From a virus, in IMG/VR virus record IMGVR_UViG_3300029286_001477, positions 1-30,342 of that record: a stretch of DNA of 30,342 nt; one strand, given 5' to 3'. The position numbers and the translations under genes are program-made. This document shows positions 15,295-21,305 of this stretch, piece after piece. The notes beneath the pieces are model-generated. The model was given only the letters and a program-made list of their open reading frames with translations. It did no database searches and had not been told where the DNA came from. Every line of letters starts with the position of its first letter. Within the stretch, counting starts at the first letter, position 1.

Positions 15295-15507
15295 ATGAAG
15301 AACCTCTACCATACACCTTTTTGCCCAACCTGCATCAGCGATGCAATTGCAAATGACGAGGATATTCTATCCGTGTTGTCCGATCCGCATAATCATGCGG
15401 AGAAGCGGAGACACCTGATCGAATTGATCCAACGCCGGCGGAACCTGAAAGAGGAACACGCCCGGATGGGAATGGGTAATTCGCCATTGGAAGTGATGGA
15501 CACATGA
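15295..15507 (+). CDS. Small hypothetical protein with a CxxC, 70 aa
   Basis: The gene starts one base after the previous stop (TGAGATG). The product begins MKNLYHTPFCPTCISDAIAN, with C10 and C13 as a CxxC pair, followed by two helices rich in charge (HNHAEKRRHLIELIQRRRNLKEEHARMG). Its end overlaps the next ORF by four bases (ATGA). It might be a small lysis accessory or regulator because it lies between the holin candidate and the peptidase. No family is recognised. Confidence 0.55.
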   Translation: MKNLYHTPFCPTCISDAIANDEDILSVLSDPHNHAEKRRHLIELIQRRRNLKEEHARMGMGNSPLEVMDT

Positions 15508-16361
15508 ACATGCTACCCGAATTGCGGCCCGGACTGATCCTGAACATGAGCACCAATTCCATGTTTGGGAAATTGATCCGGCTGGTGTTGGCCCGTAACT
15601 GGGATAACCGCCACGAGTGCCCGAACCATGACGCCATCGTTGTCGAACATGCCGGGCAGTTGTGGATTGGAGAGTCTCAACCGCCGGTTGCGCGATTGAC
15701 CCCGATCGCCCAGTACGAAAAGGAGATCAAATCAAAATTCCTTTATCGCCTGCGGGTGTTGGAAGTTGTCGGCGCGACGACAAACGAGGAACGTCTGGCG
15801 GCGAACTGGTGGCTGGACAATGTTCGCAATTCCCCGTATGATTATTTTGGAATATGGCGGCTGCTGATAAAGGCAGTTTTTGGGAACTGGTTTAAGCAAG
15901 CGGCAGGGTGGACATGGGCAAATTGGTGTTCCGAGGGCGTTGCCGAGGCGTGGAAGAAAGGCGCAAAGCGCGATCCTTGGGGCAAGCTGAATCCTACGCC
16001 TCTTACGACGTGGACACGGTATCAACAGGGAAAATTCCGGCTGGTTGGCAACATCGTTTCACAGCAGGAATCCGTGAAACGTATTTTCGCGCGTCTCGCA
16101 TACGCCGCATTCTTCGTTCTAATCGCCCTCTGCATCGTGACCTCCGGTTGCGCCGTCATCAAGGTCGACGTCCACGCCGACGGAAACTGGAACGGACAGG
16201 CCTACACACTGTTCAAAACACTGGAAGTTCCACCGTTTGTTATTGGCGGCACGAACCAGTTTGAGACAATGGGCATCTACAAAAGCGGCACAGATATCGA
16301 GAAGGCCGGAACACTGATCGGAACAGCCGTCAAAGCGGCGGGATATGGAGGATCAAAATGA
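15504..16361 (+). CDS. Permuted papain-like peptidase fused to a lipoprotein-like tail
   Basis: The N-terminal 180 residues resemble circularly permuted NlpC/P60 (YiiX/LRAT-type) peptidases. The His comes first (CPNHDAIVVEH, H42), an acidic residue follows (E49 or E57), then an SPYDYFGIW motif and the nucleophile Cys in WANWCSEGVAEAW (C142). Such enzymes cut peptidoglycan peptides or lipids, so an endolysin role fits the location after a holin candidate. Residues 190-216 then form a basic start, a membrane segment and VTSGC, like a lipoprotein signal, followed by about 70 mature residues. A fusion of this kind is unusual. An internal GTG (16074) may start the tail separately. Confidence 0.65.
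   Translation: MNMLPELRPGLILNMSTNSMFGKLIRLVLARNWDNRHECPNHDAIVVEHAGQLWIGESQPPVARLTPIAQYEKEIKSKFLYRLRVLEVVGATTNEERLAANWWLDNVRNSPYDYFGIWRLLIKAVFGNWFKQAAGWTWANWCSEGVAEAWKKGAKRDPWGKLNPTPLTTWTRYQQGKFRLVGNIVSQQESVKRIFARLAYAAFFVLIALCIVTSGCAVIKVDVHADGNWNGQAYTLFKTLEVPPFVIGGTNQFETMGIYKSGTDIEKAGTLIGTAVKAAGYGGSK
16074..16361 (+). CDS. Possible separately started lipoprotein (outer spanin candidate), 95 aa
   Basis: Within the peptidase ORF, a GTG at 16074 follows AGCAGGA by four bases and opens VKRIFARLAYAAFFVLIALC with VTSGC after it, the layout of a lipoprotein signal (basic start, hydrophobic core, Cys). The lipobox has Thr at position -3, which is not ideal. The mature part would be about 70 residues. 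Small outer-membrane lipoproteins encoded in or near endolysin genes often act as outer spanins. Whether this internal start is used is unproven. Confidence 0.35.
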   Translation: MKRIFARLAYAAFFVLIALCIVTSGCAVIKVDVHADGNWNGQAYTLFKTLEVPPFVIGGTNQFETMGIYKSGTDIEKAGTLIGTAVKAAGYGGSK

Positions 16362-17317
16362 GCAGATTCAGCGATTGGATGGAAGAACTCTTAGCCTGGC
16401 TGAAATCTCAACAGACACCCGACCCGACACCAACGCCCGATCCGGTCCCGCCTGATCCGATCCCGCCCGCGCCAACTACCGGCACAATCGACGCCTGCCT
16501 GTTCTACAAGGCCCAGGCCGGGGACTACGGCCAGAACCGCGGCTACACCAGCACCCTGTCCGTCTGCAGATGGTCATTCAATCACCAGGGCGATGACGCC
16601 AAAGCTGAATCCCAACTCAAGCGCCTGTGCGGCGAGTCCAAGGCGTTCGGCGTCAAGAACGGCCTCAACGTCAAACTCGTTCCCATGATAATCATTTCCA
16701 GCAACGGTAAATGGACGCCCTACAACGCCTATCCCTTTGGCGGTGGCTTGCACAAAGAGCGCGTCTGTTTCTGGCTGGGCATCTGGAGGCAGAAGCATAT
16801 GGAACCTAACGGACTCTATCCGTTCCCGATATTCTCATGCGGCGATAATCTGGATCCCACCAACAACCCCGCTGATGGCAACTGGCAGAAAATGATCAAG
16901 GAGATCGGCGCCTACGTCCAAGGCGCTGAGTGGGGCGCAAAGTTCTCAACCGTCTTCCCGGATGTCTGCATGATCTGGGAAGCCGAAAAACTCGGAGGCG
17001 TCGCCTTGGCCCAGAAGGCCGTCGATGTCGGCCGCGCCGCCTTTCCAAAATCCCGCATTTGGATCCACGCCACCAAACCCGAATTCGCCGGCGTCAGCGC
17101 CGATGTCATCGCCATCCAATCCCCACTTGATCCGTTCAGCGGTGACAAACTCACCGACGATGCGATCCGGTCCCACCACGAGGCATTCCGTAAAGCCCGA
17201 CGGTCGTCTGCCCAAAAACTCATGTGGATGGAATGGACCATGCCCGACGCCACCAAGGCCGCCGCCCAGCGTAAACTCATACGCAACCTTCCAGATTGTT
17301 CTGGCGTGGGGTGCTGA
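16358..17317 (+). CDS. Proline-linker protein with possible barrel domain, 319 aa
   Basis: The first 20 residues are an amphipathic helix (MSRFSDWMEELLAWLKSQQ). A striking Pro/Asp/Thr linker follows (residues 21-40, TPDPTPTPDPVPPDPIPPAP), then a domain of about 275 residues starting TGTIDACLFYKAQAGDYGQN. That domain has strands such as KLVPMIIISSN, FPDVCMIWEAE, KSRIWIHATKPE, ADVIAIQSPLDP and QKLMWMEWTMPD, reminiscent of a TIM barrel of the glycosidase kind. There is no signal peptide. The linker suggests tethering to another protein or to the virion. It starts in the previous stop (ATGA) with GGAGGA upstream. The family is not certain. Confidence 0.6.
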   Translation: MSRFSDWMEELLAWLKSQQTPDPTPTPDPVPPDPIPPAPTTGTIDACLFYKAQAGDYGQNRGYTSTLSVCRWSFNHQGDDAKAESQLKRLCGESKAFGVKNGLNVKLVPMIIISSNGKWTPYNAYPFGGGLHKERVCFWLGIWRQKHMEPNGLYPFPIFSCGDNLDPTNNPADGNWQKMIKEIGAYVQGAEWGAKFSTVFPDVCMIWEAEKLGGVALAQKAVDVGRAAFPKSRIWIHATKPEFAGVSADVIAIQSPLDPFSGDKLTDDAIRSHHEAFRKARRSSAQKLMWMEWTMPDATKAAAQRKLIRNLPDCSGVGC

Positions 17318-17338
17318 AAGGCTTTAGAGTCCGCCTAA

Positions 17339-17782
17339 ATGAAAGCATTCCTGACAGCGGTTATAGTTGCGATGCTGGCCGGACAGGCCGTGGCCTGGGA
17401 TATCATCCGCCTTGCTGTTCCGGATCGCGCCCATGAATCCACCTGGCGCGATGCACTGGCCGATAAACTTCATGGTACAACTGAAGTTTACGTTACCTAT
17501 GGCCGCGTGGACGTGTTGACCGCCACGGAAGCGATCGAACTTGATTTTGCACACAAGTACCATGAATCCCTAGGCCAGGCGCTTCATTACGCCCACGAAA
17601 CCGGCAAGGTGGGGGTGATCGCCCTTATATTCGACGGGCGCGATAAAATGGACTCGACTCAACTGGACTGGATTGAAGCACTTTGCAATGAAAGCCATGT
17701 GAGATTGATTGTGCTGATCCGGAAGAATGTTAAAAGCGCTACAATGCCCGAAAACGGCCTTGCCGTTCCGCCCACTCCGTGA
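17339..17782 (+). CDS. Exported protein with PD-(D/E)XK nuclease-like fold, 147 aa
   Basis: Residues 1-19 (MKAFLTAVIVAMLAGQAVA) are a signal peptide. The mature part follows a pattern I associate with small exported endonuclease-fold proteins of Gram-negatives: HESTWRDALADKLHG, then YVTYGRVDVLTATEAIELDF with D58, E67 and D69, then AHKYHESLGQALHYAHETGK and VGVIALIFDG. The acidic pair after D58 is E-L-D rather than E-x-K, so catalysis is uncertain. Lying next to attP at the edge of the late region, it looks like a cargo (moron) gene with a role outside the cytoplasm, such as degrading foreign DNA. That role is inference. Confidence 0.55.
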   Translation: MKAFLTAVIVAMLAGQAVAWDIIRLAVPDRAHESTWRDALADKLHGTTEVYVTYGRVDVLTATEAIELDFAHKYHESLGQALHYAHETGKVGVIALIFDGRDKMDSTQLDWIEALCNESHVRLIVLIRKNVKSATMPENGLAVPPTP

Positions 17783-17852
17783 TACCTTTTCCCTTCGATG
17801 CCATCGAATTTGACAACTTAGTCGTGCTCATTGGCCTGAAAATGGGTCGTTC

Positions 17853-17870
17853 AGGGCGGAATAATTCCGC
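17853..17870. promoter_or_regulatory. Left arm-type site of attP
   Basis: AGGGCGGAAT at 17853-17862 overlaps the palindrome GCGGAATAATTCCGC (17856-17870). The same ten bases occur inverted twice on the right side of the core (18095-18104 and 18106-18115). Such short repeats flanking a tRNA-type core are what the N-terminal domain of tyrosine integrases binds. The assignment is inferred from the arrangement. Confidence 0.55.
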
Positions 17871-17924
17871 TCCAGTAAAAGCAATCTGCAATAACCCTAA
17901 TAAACTCGATAGATTGCAACCCGC

Positions 17925-17969
17925 TTTCTAATCCGACGGTCGCAGGTTCGAATCCTGCCGGGGGTGCCA
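17925..17969 (+). other. attP: attP core: 3' part of a tRNA-Arg(UCU)
   Basis: These 45 bases read as a tRNA from the anticodon loop (TTTCTAA, anticodon TCT) through the variable loop, a T-arm with GCAGGTTCGAATCCTGC, an acceptor strand CGGGGGT, discriminator G and CCA. The 5' side does not complete a tRNA: the bases before the anticodon loop (CCCGC) do not pair with TCCGA as they should. So this is a partial copy that restores the host tRNA gene after integration. It lies about 160 bases from the integrase gene's end, the usual place. Confidence 0.85.
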
Positions 17970-18030
17970 TTTCTTTTTCGCCTGACATCGTTGATTTATC
18001 CTTGTTTTTATTGATCACTTCTGGGATGCT

Positions 18031-18115
18031 TGATTGCAGCGATCAAGAAATGATTGCAGGGGATGACCGGGAATAACCGGGAATGAAACGATCAATTCCG
18101 CCCTGATTCCGCCCT
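18031..18115. promoter_or_regulatory. Right arm-type and excisionase-like direct repeats
   Basis: Three direct-repeat pairs follow one another: TGATTGCAG at 18031 and 18051 (20 bases apart), ACCGGGAAT at 18066 and 18076 (10 apart) and ATTCCGCCCT at 18095 and 18106 (11 apart). The spacings match one or two DNA turns, as expected for proteins bound side by side. The last pair is the inverse of the left arm site at 17853. Likely binders are the integrase arm domain and the excisionase encoded at 19850. Confidence 0.55.
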
Positions 18116-18131
18116 GGATGAGCGCCGAACT

Positions 18132-19232
18132 TTAGATCCGGAGCGCGAAATAACGCCGAGCATCTTTTTCTGTGACCAGTTCCCGATAATGATCCCATAG
18201 AACGGCCGCAGAACCGCTATGCCCCAAAAGCATGGCGGTCTTGGCGGCGTCCTGATGCAATGCTAGGTGATAACTGGCAAAACTGTGCCTCATGGCGTTG
18301 TCGGGCCATTTTGGTAATTTGGCGGCCAAGGCGATCTTTCGAAGCCAGACGTAGAGCCGCCTGGTAGCGAGTGGGCAGACTCGGACATCTGGATGGTCAG
18401 ATTTAGCGATCAGCGGCCGCAGGGTGTCGGAGATCGGAATCAACCGTTGACGGCGCTTTTTGGCGACTGCCGGCGTTACCCGGATATGGGTTGCGGATAT
18501 GTCACCCCACCGCAGGGCCATAAGCTCGGCGGTCCGCAGGCCGGCGAACAGGCCGATACCAATCATGGGCAGGAAATCCCGGCGCAACTTCTTGGCGGAT
18601 TTCAAGATGGTCTTTGCCTGGTTCGGGGTGAATATCTCGGGAGTGGTTTCATCTTGTCGGCTGATCGTGATGGCCTCGGCAGGGTTGCTAACAATGGCGT
18701 CCAACCGACGGCACCAGTCGAAGAACCCCCACCAGGAGCGGCGCAAGTTGTTCCGGGTGACGGGCGCGGCGTTCAGTGTGCCAAGGTATTCCATGAGCAG
18801 GGCAGGGGTGACGGTGGAGATCAACCTTGAGCCATGATCGCGGGCCAGCCGGCCGATGTATGAGCGGAGATCGCCCAAGGACCGGGGCCGGAGGCCTGCG
18901 GCGGTCTTTTCGACTAGGTACTTGGCATAGAGTTCCTGAACTGTGGCCATGACCAGGGGGCTGGCCTTGTGCGCTTCCAGCCAGACCCGTGCGGCATCGA
19001 GCAGGGAGATCCCGGCCGGAAGCAGGCGCCGGGCGTCATCGGCATCTATGAGTTGCCGCTGATCCGGAGTGGATATGATGCGCTGCGCGGTGAGCTGTTC
19101 GGCATCGAGCCATGCCTGGCACTGGGGTACGGTGTCAAACACCTTCCGCCGTTGTCCGCCGCGGTTTATTTCCGCCAACCACTTGGTCCCCTTGGGCCGG
19201 ATCATGCCACCATTGTATCGGGTGTGGATCAT
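18132..19232 (-). CDS. int: Tyrosine recombinase, phage integrase
   Basis: This enzyme recombines attP with the host tRNA-Arg gene. The 366 residues show an arm-binding N-terminus (about 1-60), a core-binding helical domain (about 85-180) and a catalytic domain with R233 (GLFAGLRTAEL), K258/K259, R315 in NAMRHSF, H338 in LLGHSG and nucleophile Y349 in WDHYREL. The first box has Asn (DNAMRHS) in place of the usual His, a known natural variant. M1 and M10 are both possible starts. It points toward attP on the opposite strand from the late genes, as in many temperate phages. Confidence 0.93.
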   Translation of the reverse strand: MIHTRYNGGMIRPKGTKWLAEINRGGQRRKVFDTVPQCQAWLDAEQLTAQRIISTPDQRQLIDADDARRLLPAGISLLDAARVWLEAHKASPLVMATVQELYAKYLVEKTAAGLRPRSLGDLRSYIGRLARDHGSRLISTVTPALLMEYLGTLNAAPVTRNNLRRSWWGFFDWCRRLDAIVSNPAEAITISRQDETTPEIFTPNQAKTILKSAKKLRRDFLPMIGIGLFAGLRTAELMALRWGDISATHIRVTPAVAKKRRQRLIPISDTLRPLIAKSDHPDVRVCPLATRRLYVWLRKIALAAKLPKWPDNAMRHSFASYHLALHQDAAKTAMLLGHSGSAAVLWDHYRELVTEKDARRYFALRI

Positions 19233-19233
19233 T

Positions 19234-19527
19234 TTACGGCTGATTCAGTTTTGCCGATTGATGTCCGATAATTGCCCCTCCGTGCCGATACACGACGCAA
19301 GGAGGGGACAGGAGGGCGCGTAATTCTACACCCTTGAATTCCAGGGTGGAAATAGGAATGCCATTAAGCTTTTCAGCTAATTTGCAATAAGCCATGATCA
19401 TTTGAGTCAAGGCGCGCGCCATTGATACGTGCTGACTTTGCAGTGCCCATTTGAATCTGTCGGTCAGCTCCTGATCCATCCGGGCACTGGCCGTCTTTTC
19501 CCTGCCAGTTTTAATTTTTGGCCTCAT
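19234..19527 (-). CDS. Ribbon-helix-helix-like repressor candidate, 97 aa
   Basis: I set the start at ATG 19527 because AGAAGGAG lies eight bases upstream on the minus strand. A longer frame would begin inside the operator region. The product (MRPKIKTGREKTASARMDQEL...) has a basic tail, then a short strand TASARMD and two helices (ELTDRFKWALQSQ and SMARALTQMIMAYCKLAEKL), the layout of Arc/CopG ribbon-helix-helix proteins. It is transcribed divergently from a second small DNA-binding protein and with the integrase (one base apart), so it is the best candidate for the lysogeny repressor. Its C-terminal 30 residues are unlike known RHH domains. Confidence 0.6.
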   Translation of the reverse strand: MRPKIKTGREKTASARMDQELTDRFKWALQSQHVSMARALTQMIMAYCKLAEKLNGIPISTLEFKGVELRALLSPPCVVYRHGGAIIGHQSAKLNQP

Positions 19528-19649
19528 AACATTTTCTCCTTCTGATAAGAATGTATTACATTTGCGTATATTTGTCAATCAGGATATGAATAAAAATAGT
19601 TGCATATAATTGGTTGACAGTTGCGTATAATTGTAATACATTTACGCGC
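19528..19649. promoter_or_regulatory. Divergent promoters and operators of the lysis-lysogeny switch
   Basis: Two mirror-image promoters are visible. Rightward: TTGACA 19614-19619, 17 bases, TACATT 19637-19642. Leftward: TTGACA (TGTCAA on plus, 19573-19578), 17 bases, TACATT (AATGTA on plus, 19550-19555). TTGCRTATAWTTG occurs at 19562, 19600 and 19621 in the same orientation. ATGTATTAC at 19551-19559 is mirrored by GTAATACAT at 19633-19641 over the -10 boxes. The rightward start would fall at or next to the ATG 19650, so that message may be leaderless. Confidence 0.7.
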
Positions 19650-19850
19650 ATGAAAGAAACCACTGTCTCGATGCGGGTACAAAAGAAGGATCGGGAAATC
19701 TGGGGCAAAGCGGCGAGGAACTCGAAGAACCTCTCCGCTTTTTTTATTTCCAGAATAAATCTGGCGATCAAATACCACAAACTGATCGAACAGGCGGAAA
19801 AATCCGGGCTAAAGATCTCGGCTATGAAGATTGGGGTAAACAACACCTAA
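19650..19850 (+). CDS. Small DNA-binding regulator candidate (Cro-like role), 66 aa
   Basis: The product starts MKETTVSMRVQKKDREIWGK. TTVSMRV looks like the DNA-contacting strand of a ribbon-helix-helix protein and the following helices (REIWGKAARNS and LSAFFISRINLAIKYHKLIE) complete the fold. I chose ATG 19650 because the promoter lies directly in front and the N-terminus then starts at the strand. There is no ribosome binding site, which fits a leaderless message. It faces the repressor candidate and heads the rightward early operon. Its stop overlaps the next start (TAATG). Confidence 0.6.
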   Translation: MKETTVSMRVQKKDREIWGKAARNSKNLSAFFISRINLAIKYHKLIEQAEKSGLKISAMKIGVNNT

Positions 19851-20044
19851 TGACTCCGCATGCGGAAACCATAGCGCGCGGAATGCTGACGCCGGACGAG
19901 GTTGCCTGCCAGCTCGGCGTGACGGCGGAAACTATCCTCGATTGGTGTCGGACCAAAAGACTAACCGCGTATCGATTCAGCCGAAAAATCATTCGTATCA
20001 AACAAACAGATCTCGCCGTTTTTATCGAACACTCGAAACCATAG
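19850..20044 (+). CDS. Excisionase-like MerR-type HTH protein, 64 aa
   Basis: The sequence MLTPDEVACQLGVTAETILDW, then CRTKRLTAYRFSRKIIRIKQ and TDLAVFIEHSKP (residues 12-64), is the familiar pattern of the HTH_17/excisionase family: a helix-turn-helix, a wing with basic residues and a final helix. Such proteins bend att DNA for prophage excision or regulate early promoters. The length is typical for the family. It overlaps the preceding regulator by one base, so both come from the rightward early promoter. The direct repeats at 18031-18115 are plausible binding sites. Confidence 0.75.
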   Translation: MTPHAETIARGMLTPDEVACQLGVTAETILDWCRTKRLTAYRFSRKIIRIKQTDLAVFIEHSKP

Positions 20045-20061
20045 ACGGAGGGAGGTCATGA

Positions 20062-20478
20062 ATGAAAACCGTGTGGATTGCCATCATCATCCTGACCGTG
20101 GCGGAAATTGCCGGTGGGCAAACGTGCCGGGGAATTGTGGGAGCGGCAACCTATTACACCGCGCAGAGTTGCAGGCAGGAAGGAACAAGCGGCTCCTGGA
20201 CAGCCTCCGGGAAACGATTCGACGAATCGGCGCTTACCTGCGCCTTGCCGAAAGAAATGGCGAAGGCGATGAACATTCAGTTCGGCGACTCGGTCCGTGT
20301 AACGAACTTAGACTCCGGGAAAAAGATCGTCGTGCGCTACACGGACACCGGGCCAGGCAAGAAGGCTCAAAAGCGGGGAGTTGTAATCGACTTATCGATC
20401 CGGGCGATGATTGACCTGGCGGGCGGTTCTGGGGTTCATGCGGGTCGGGTGAAAGTGGAGATCGGAAGAGTAAAATGA
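20062..20478 (+). CDS. Exported RlpA-like double-psi beta-barrel protein, 138 aa
   Basis: Residues 1-20 (MKTVWIAIIILTVAEIAGGQ) are a signal peptide. The mature part matches the RlpA/expansin-like barrel: GIVGAATYYTAQS, then SWTASGKRFDESALTCALP, GDSVRVTNLDSGKKIVVRYT, DTGPGKK and GVVIDLSIRAM. Bacterial RlpA proteins are lytic transglycosylases acting on stripped glycan strands in the cell wall. This small version lacks the SPOR domain. It sits in the early region right after the excisionase-like gene, not in the lysis module, so it may alter the wall during lysogeny or early infection. GGAGGGAGG upstream supports the start. Four cysteines are present (C22, C37, C60 and the context of C22). Confidence 0.75.
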   Translation: MKTVWIAIIILTVAEIAGGQTCRGIVGAATYYTAQSCRQEGTSGSWTASGKRFDESALTCALPKEMAKAMNIQFGDSVRVTNLDSGKKIVVRYTDTGPGKKAQKRGVVIDLSIRAMIDLAGGSGVHAGRVKVEIGRVK

Positions 20479-20784
20479 ACGAAATCCAACTCGCTGAATT
20501 GGGTTGCGGGAGATTAGAAATTTCGTCAGTCCTGCCTGGTAGATGAAAACTGCAAAAAGGAAATTAGAGAAAAGCGCATAGAAAAAATAAAGAGGGCTGG
20601 AAGAAAGGAGTGTAACCAGCCGACAGGTTCCTCATTTGTGCATCGAGACTATGACCCAGATGCCGGTTATTCAAGAGTCCCAAATGTTCAACCAGAAGGC
20701 CTAAATCTACCAATAATTGAAGTTCCATTATGCCTTGATCTAAACCAGTTCCTTGAAATTCAGGAGCCATATAAGGAAGAGTAA
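20475..20784 (+). pseudogene. Small gene apparently broken by a one-base frameshift
   Basis: An ATG at 20475 overlaps the stop of the RlpA-like gene (ATGA) and opens MNEIQLAELGCGRLE before the frame stops at TGA after 23 codons. From 20518 the +1 frame continues without a start codon of its own (KFRQSCLVDENCKKEIREKR...) to TAA 20782-20784. Joined at about 20518-20520 (GAAATTT), the two give roughly 100 residues with several Cys (SCLVDENC), a basic helix and an acidic end. Options are a sequencing error, a decayed gene or a programmed shift. No family is recognised. Confidence 0.5.
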
Positions 20785-20789
20785 TAATC

Positions 20790-21278
20790 ATGAAGATCAT
20801 CGGACGAAACTTGGAGGACGGAATTCTGATGGAGATGACGATCCAGGAATATATCGGGATCAAGACAGCGGCAATCAACCTGCGGGAAGTCCCTGATTTT
20901 TCCGTGTTGGATGATCCGGCGTTGAAAGAAGCGGTCCCGGCGCCGGCGGCACCCACGCCGGAGGCCTCGCCGGCGGCACGGACGAAGAAACCAAGGGCAA
21001 AGAAGGAGAAGGGAGACAAAGAAGTTCGGCTGTGCGCCTTTTGCGAGAAACCGCTTCCGCGAGGAACGTTCGCGCTGCAAAAGACACATAAAGGGGAATG
21101 CAACAAGAAGTATCAAAAAAAATGCGCGAATGAAAGGTATCGCGCAAAACATGGCCAGGGGAAATCTGGTCCCACAGAGACGCTCAATCCGGCGGACCCA
21201 ACACTGTCGGAGTCGGAACGTATGGCGGCGCGCCTGGCGATCATCAAACGGGCGGCGGCCAGTCACTCGGATAATTAA
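20790..21278 (+). CDS. Zinc-finger protein, 162 aa
   Basis: Three parts are visible: an N-terminal segment (MKIIGRNLEDGILMEMTIQE) of about 45 residues, a Pro/Ala/Lys-rich linker (48-78), and a zinc module with C82, C85, H100 and C104 (CAFCEKPLPRGTFALQKTHK), extended by C112. The tail is basic, then helical. The finger resembles plain treble-clef or DksA-like DNA/RNA binders. It stands at the head of the recombination genes, so a DNA-binding or regulatory role is likely. The ribosome binding site is AAGGAAGAG 15-8 bases upstream. The family is not named. Confidence 0.6.
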   Translation: MKIIGRNLEDGILMEMTIQEYIGIKTAAINLREVPDFSVLDDPALKEAVPAPAAPTPEASPAARTKKPRAKKEKGDKEVRLCAFCEKPLPRGTFALQKTHKGECNKKYQKKCANERYRAKHGQGKSGPTETLNPADPTLSESERMAARLAIIKRAAASHSDN

Positions 21279-21305
21279 CCAGGGAATAATCAGAAGGAAA
21301 AGGAA

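Larger units (their letters stand above)
17783..18131. other. Intergenic attachment region
   Basis: These 349 bases hold no gene. They contain the tRNA-derived attP core and several short repeats on both sides (given separately). GCAATCT at 17881-17887 and AGATTGC at 17911-17917 form an inverted pair just left of the core. The T-rich run right after the core (TTTCTTTTT) could end transcripts arriving from the late genes, but there is no proper stem. Confidence 0.75.

Noticed and set aside
15718-15733. A copy of the strong leader AAAAGGAGATCAAATC inside the peptidase gene
   Set aside because: It is in frame as normal codons (YEKEIKS), and the following bases are not a start codon, so it is probably coincidence.
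17925-17969. A complete tRNA gene
   Set aside because: Only the 3' part from the anticodon loop is present; the 5' half and the pairing of the anticodon stem are missing, so it is an attachment core.
20564-21106. Minus-strand ORF of 180 codons near the zinc-finger gene
   Set aside because: It overlaps a plus-strand gene with a clear zinc motif, and it would be an isolated gene facing the early operon. Its Ala/Gly/Ser segments match the reverse of the Pro/Ala linker.
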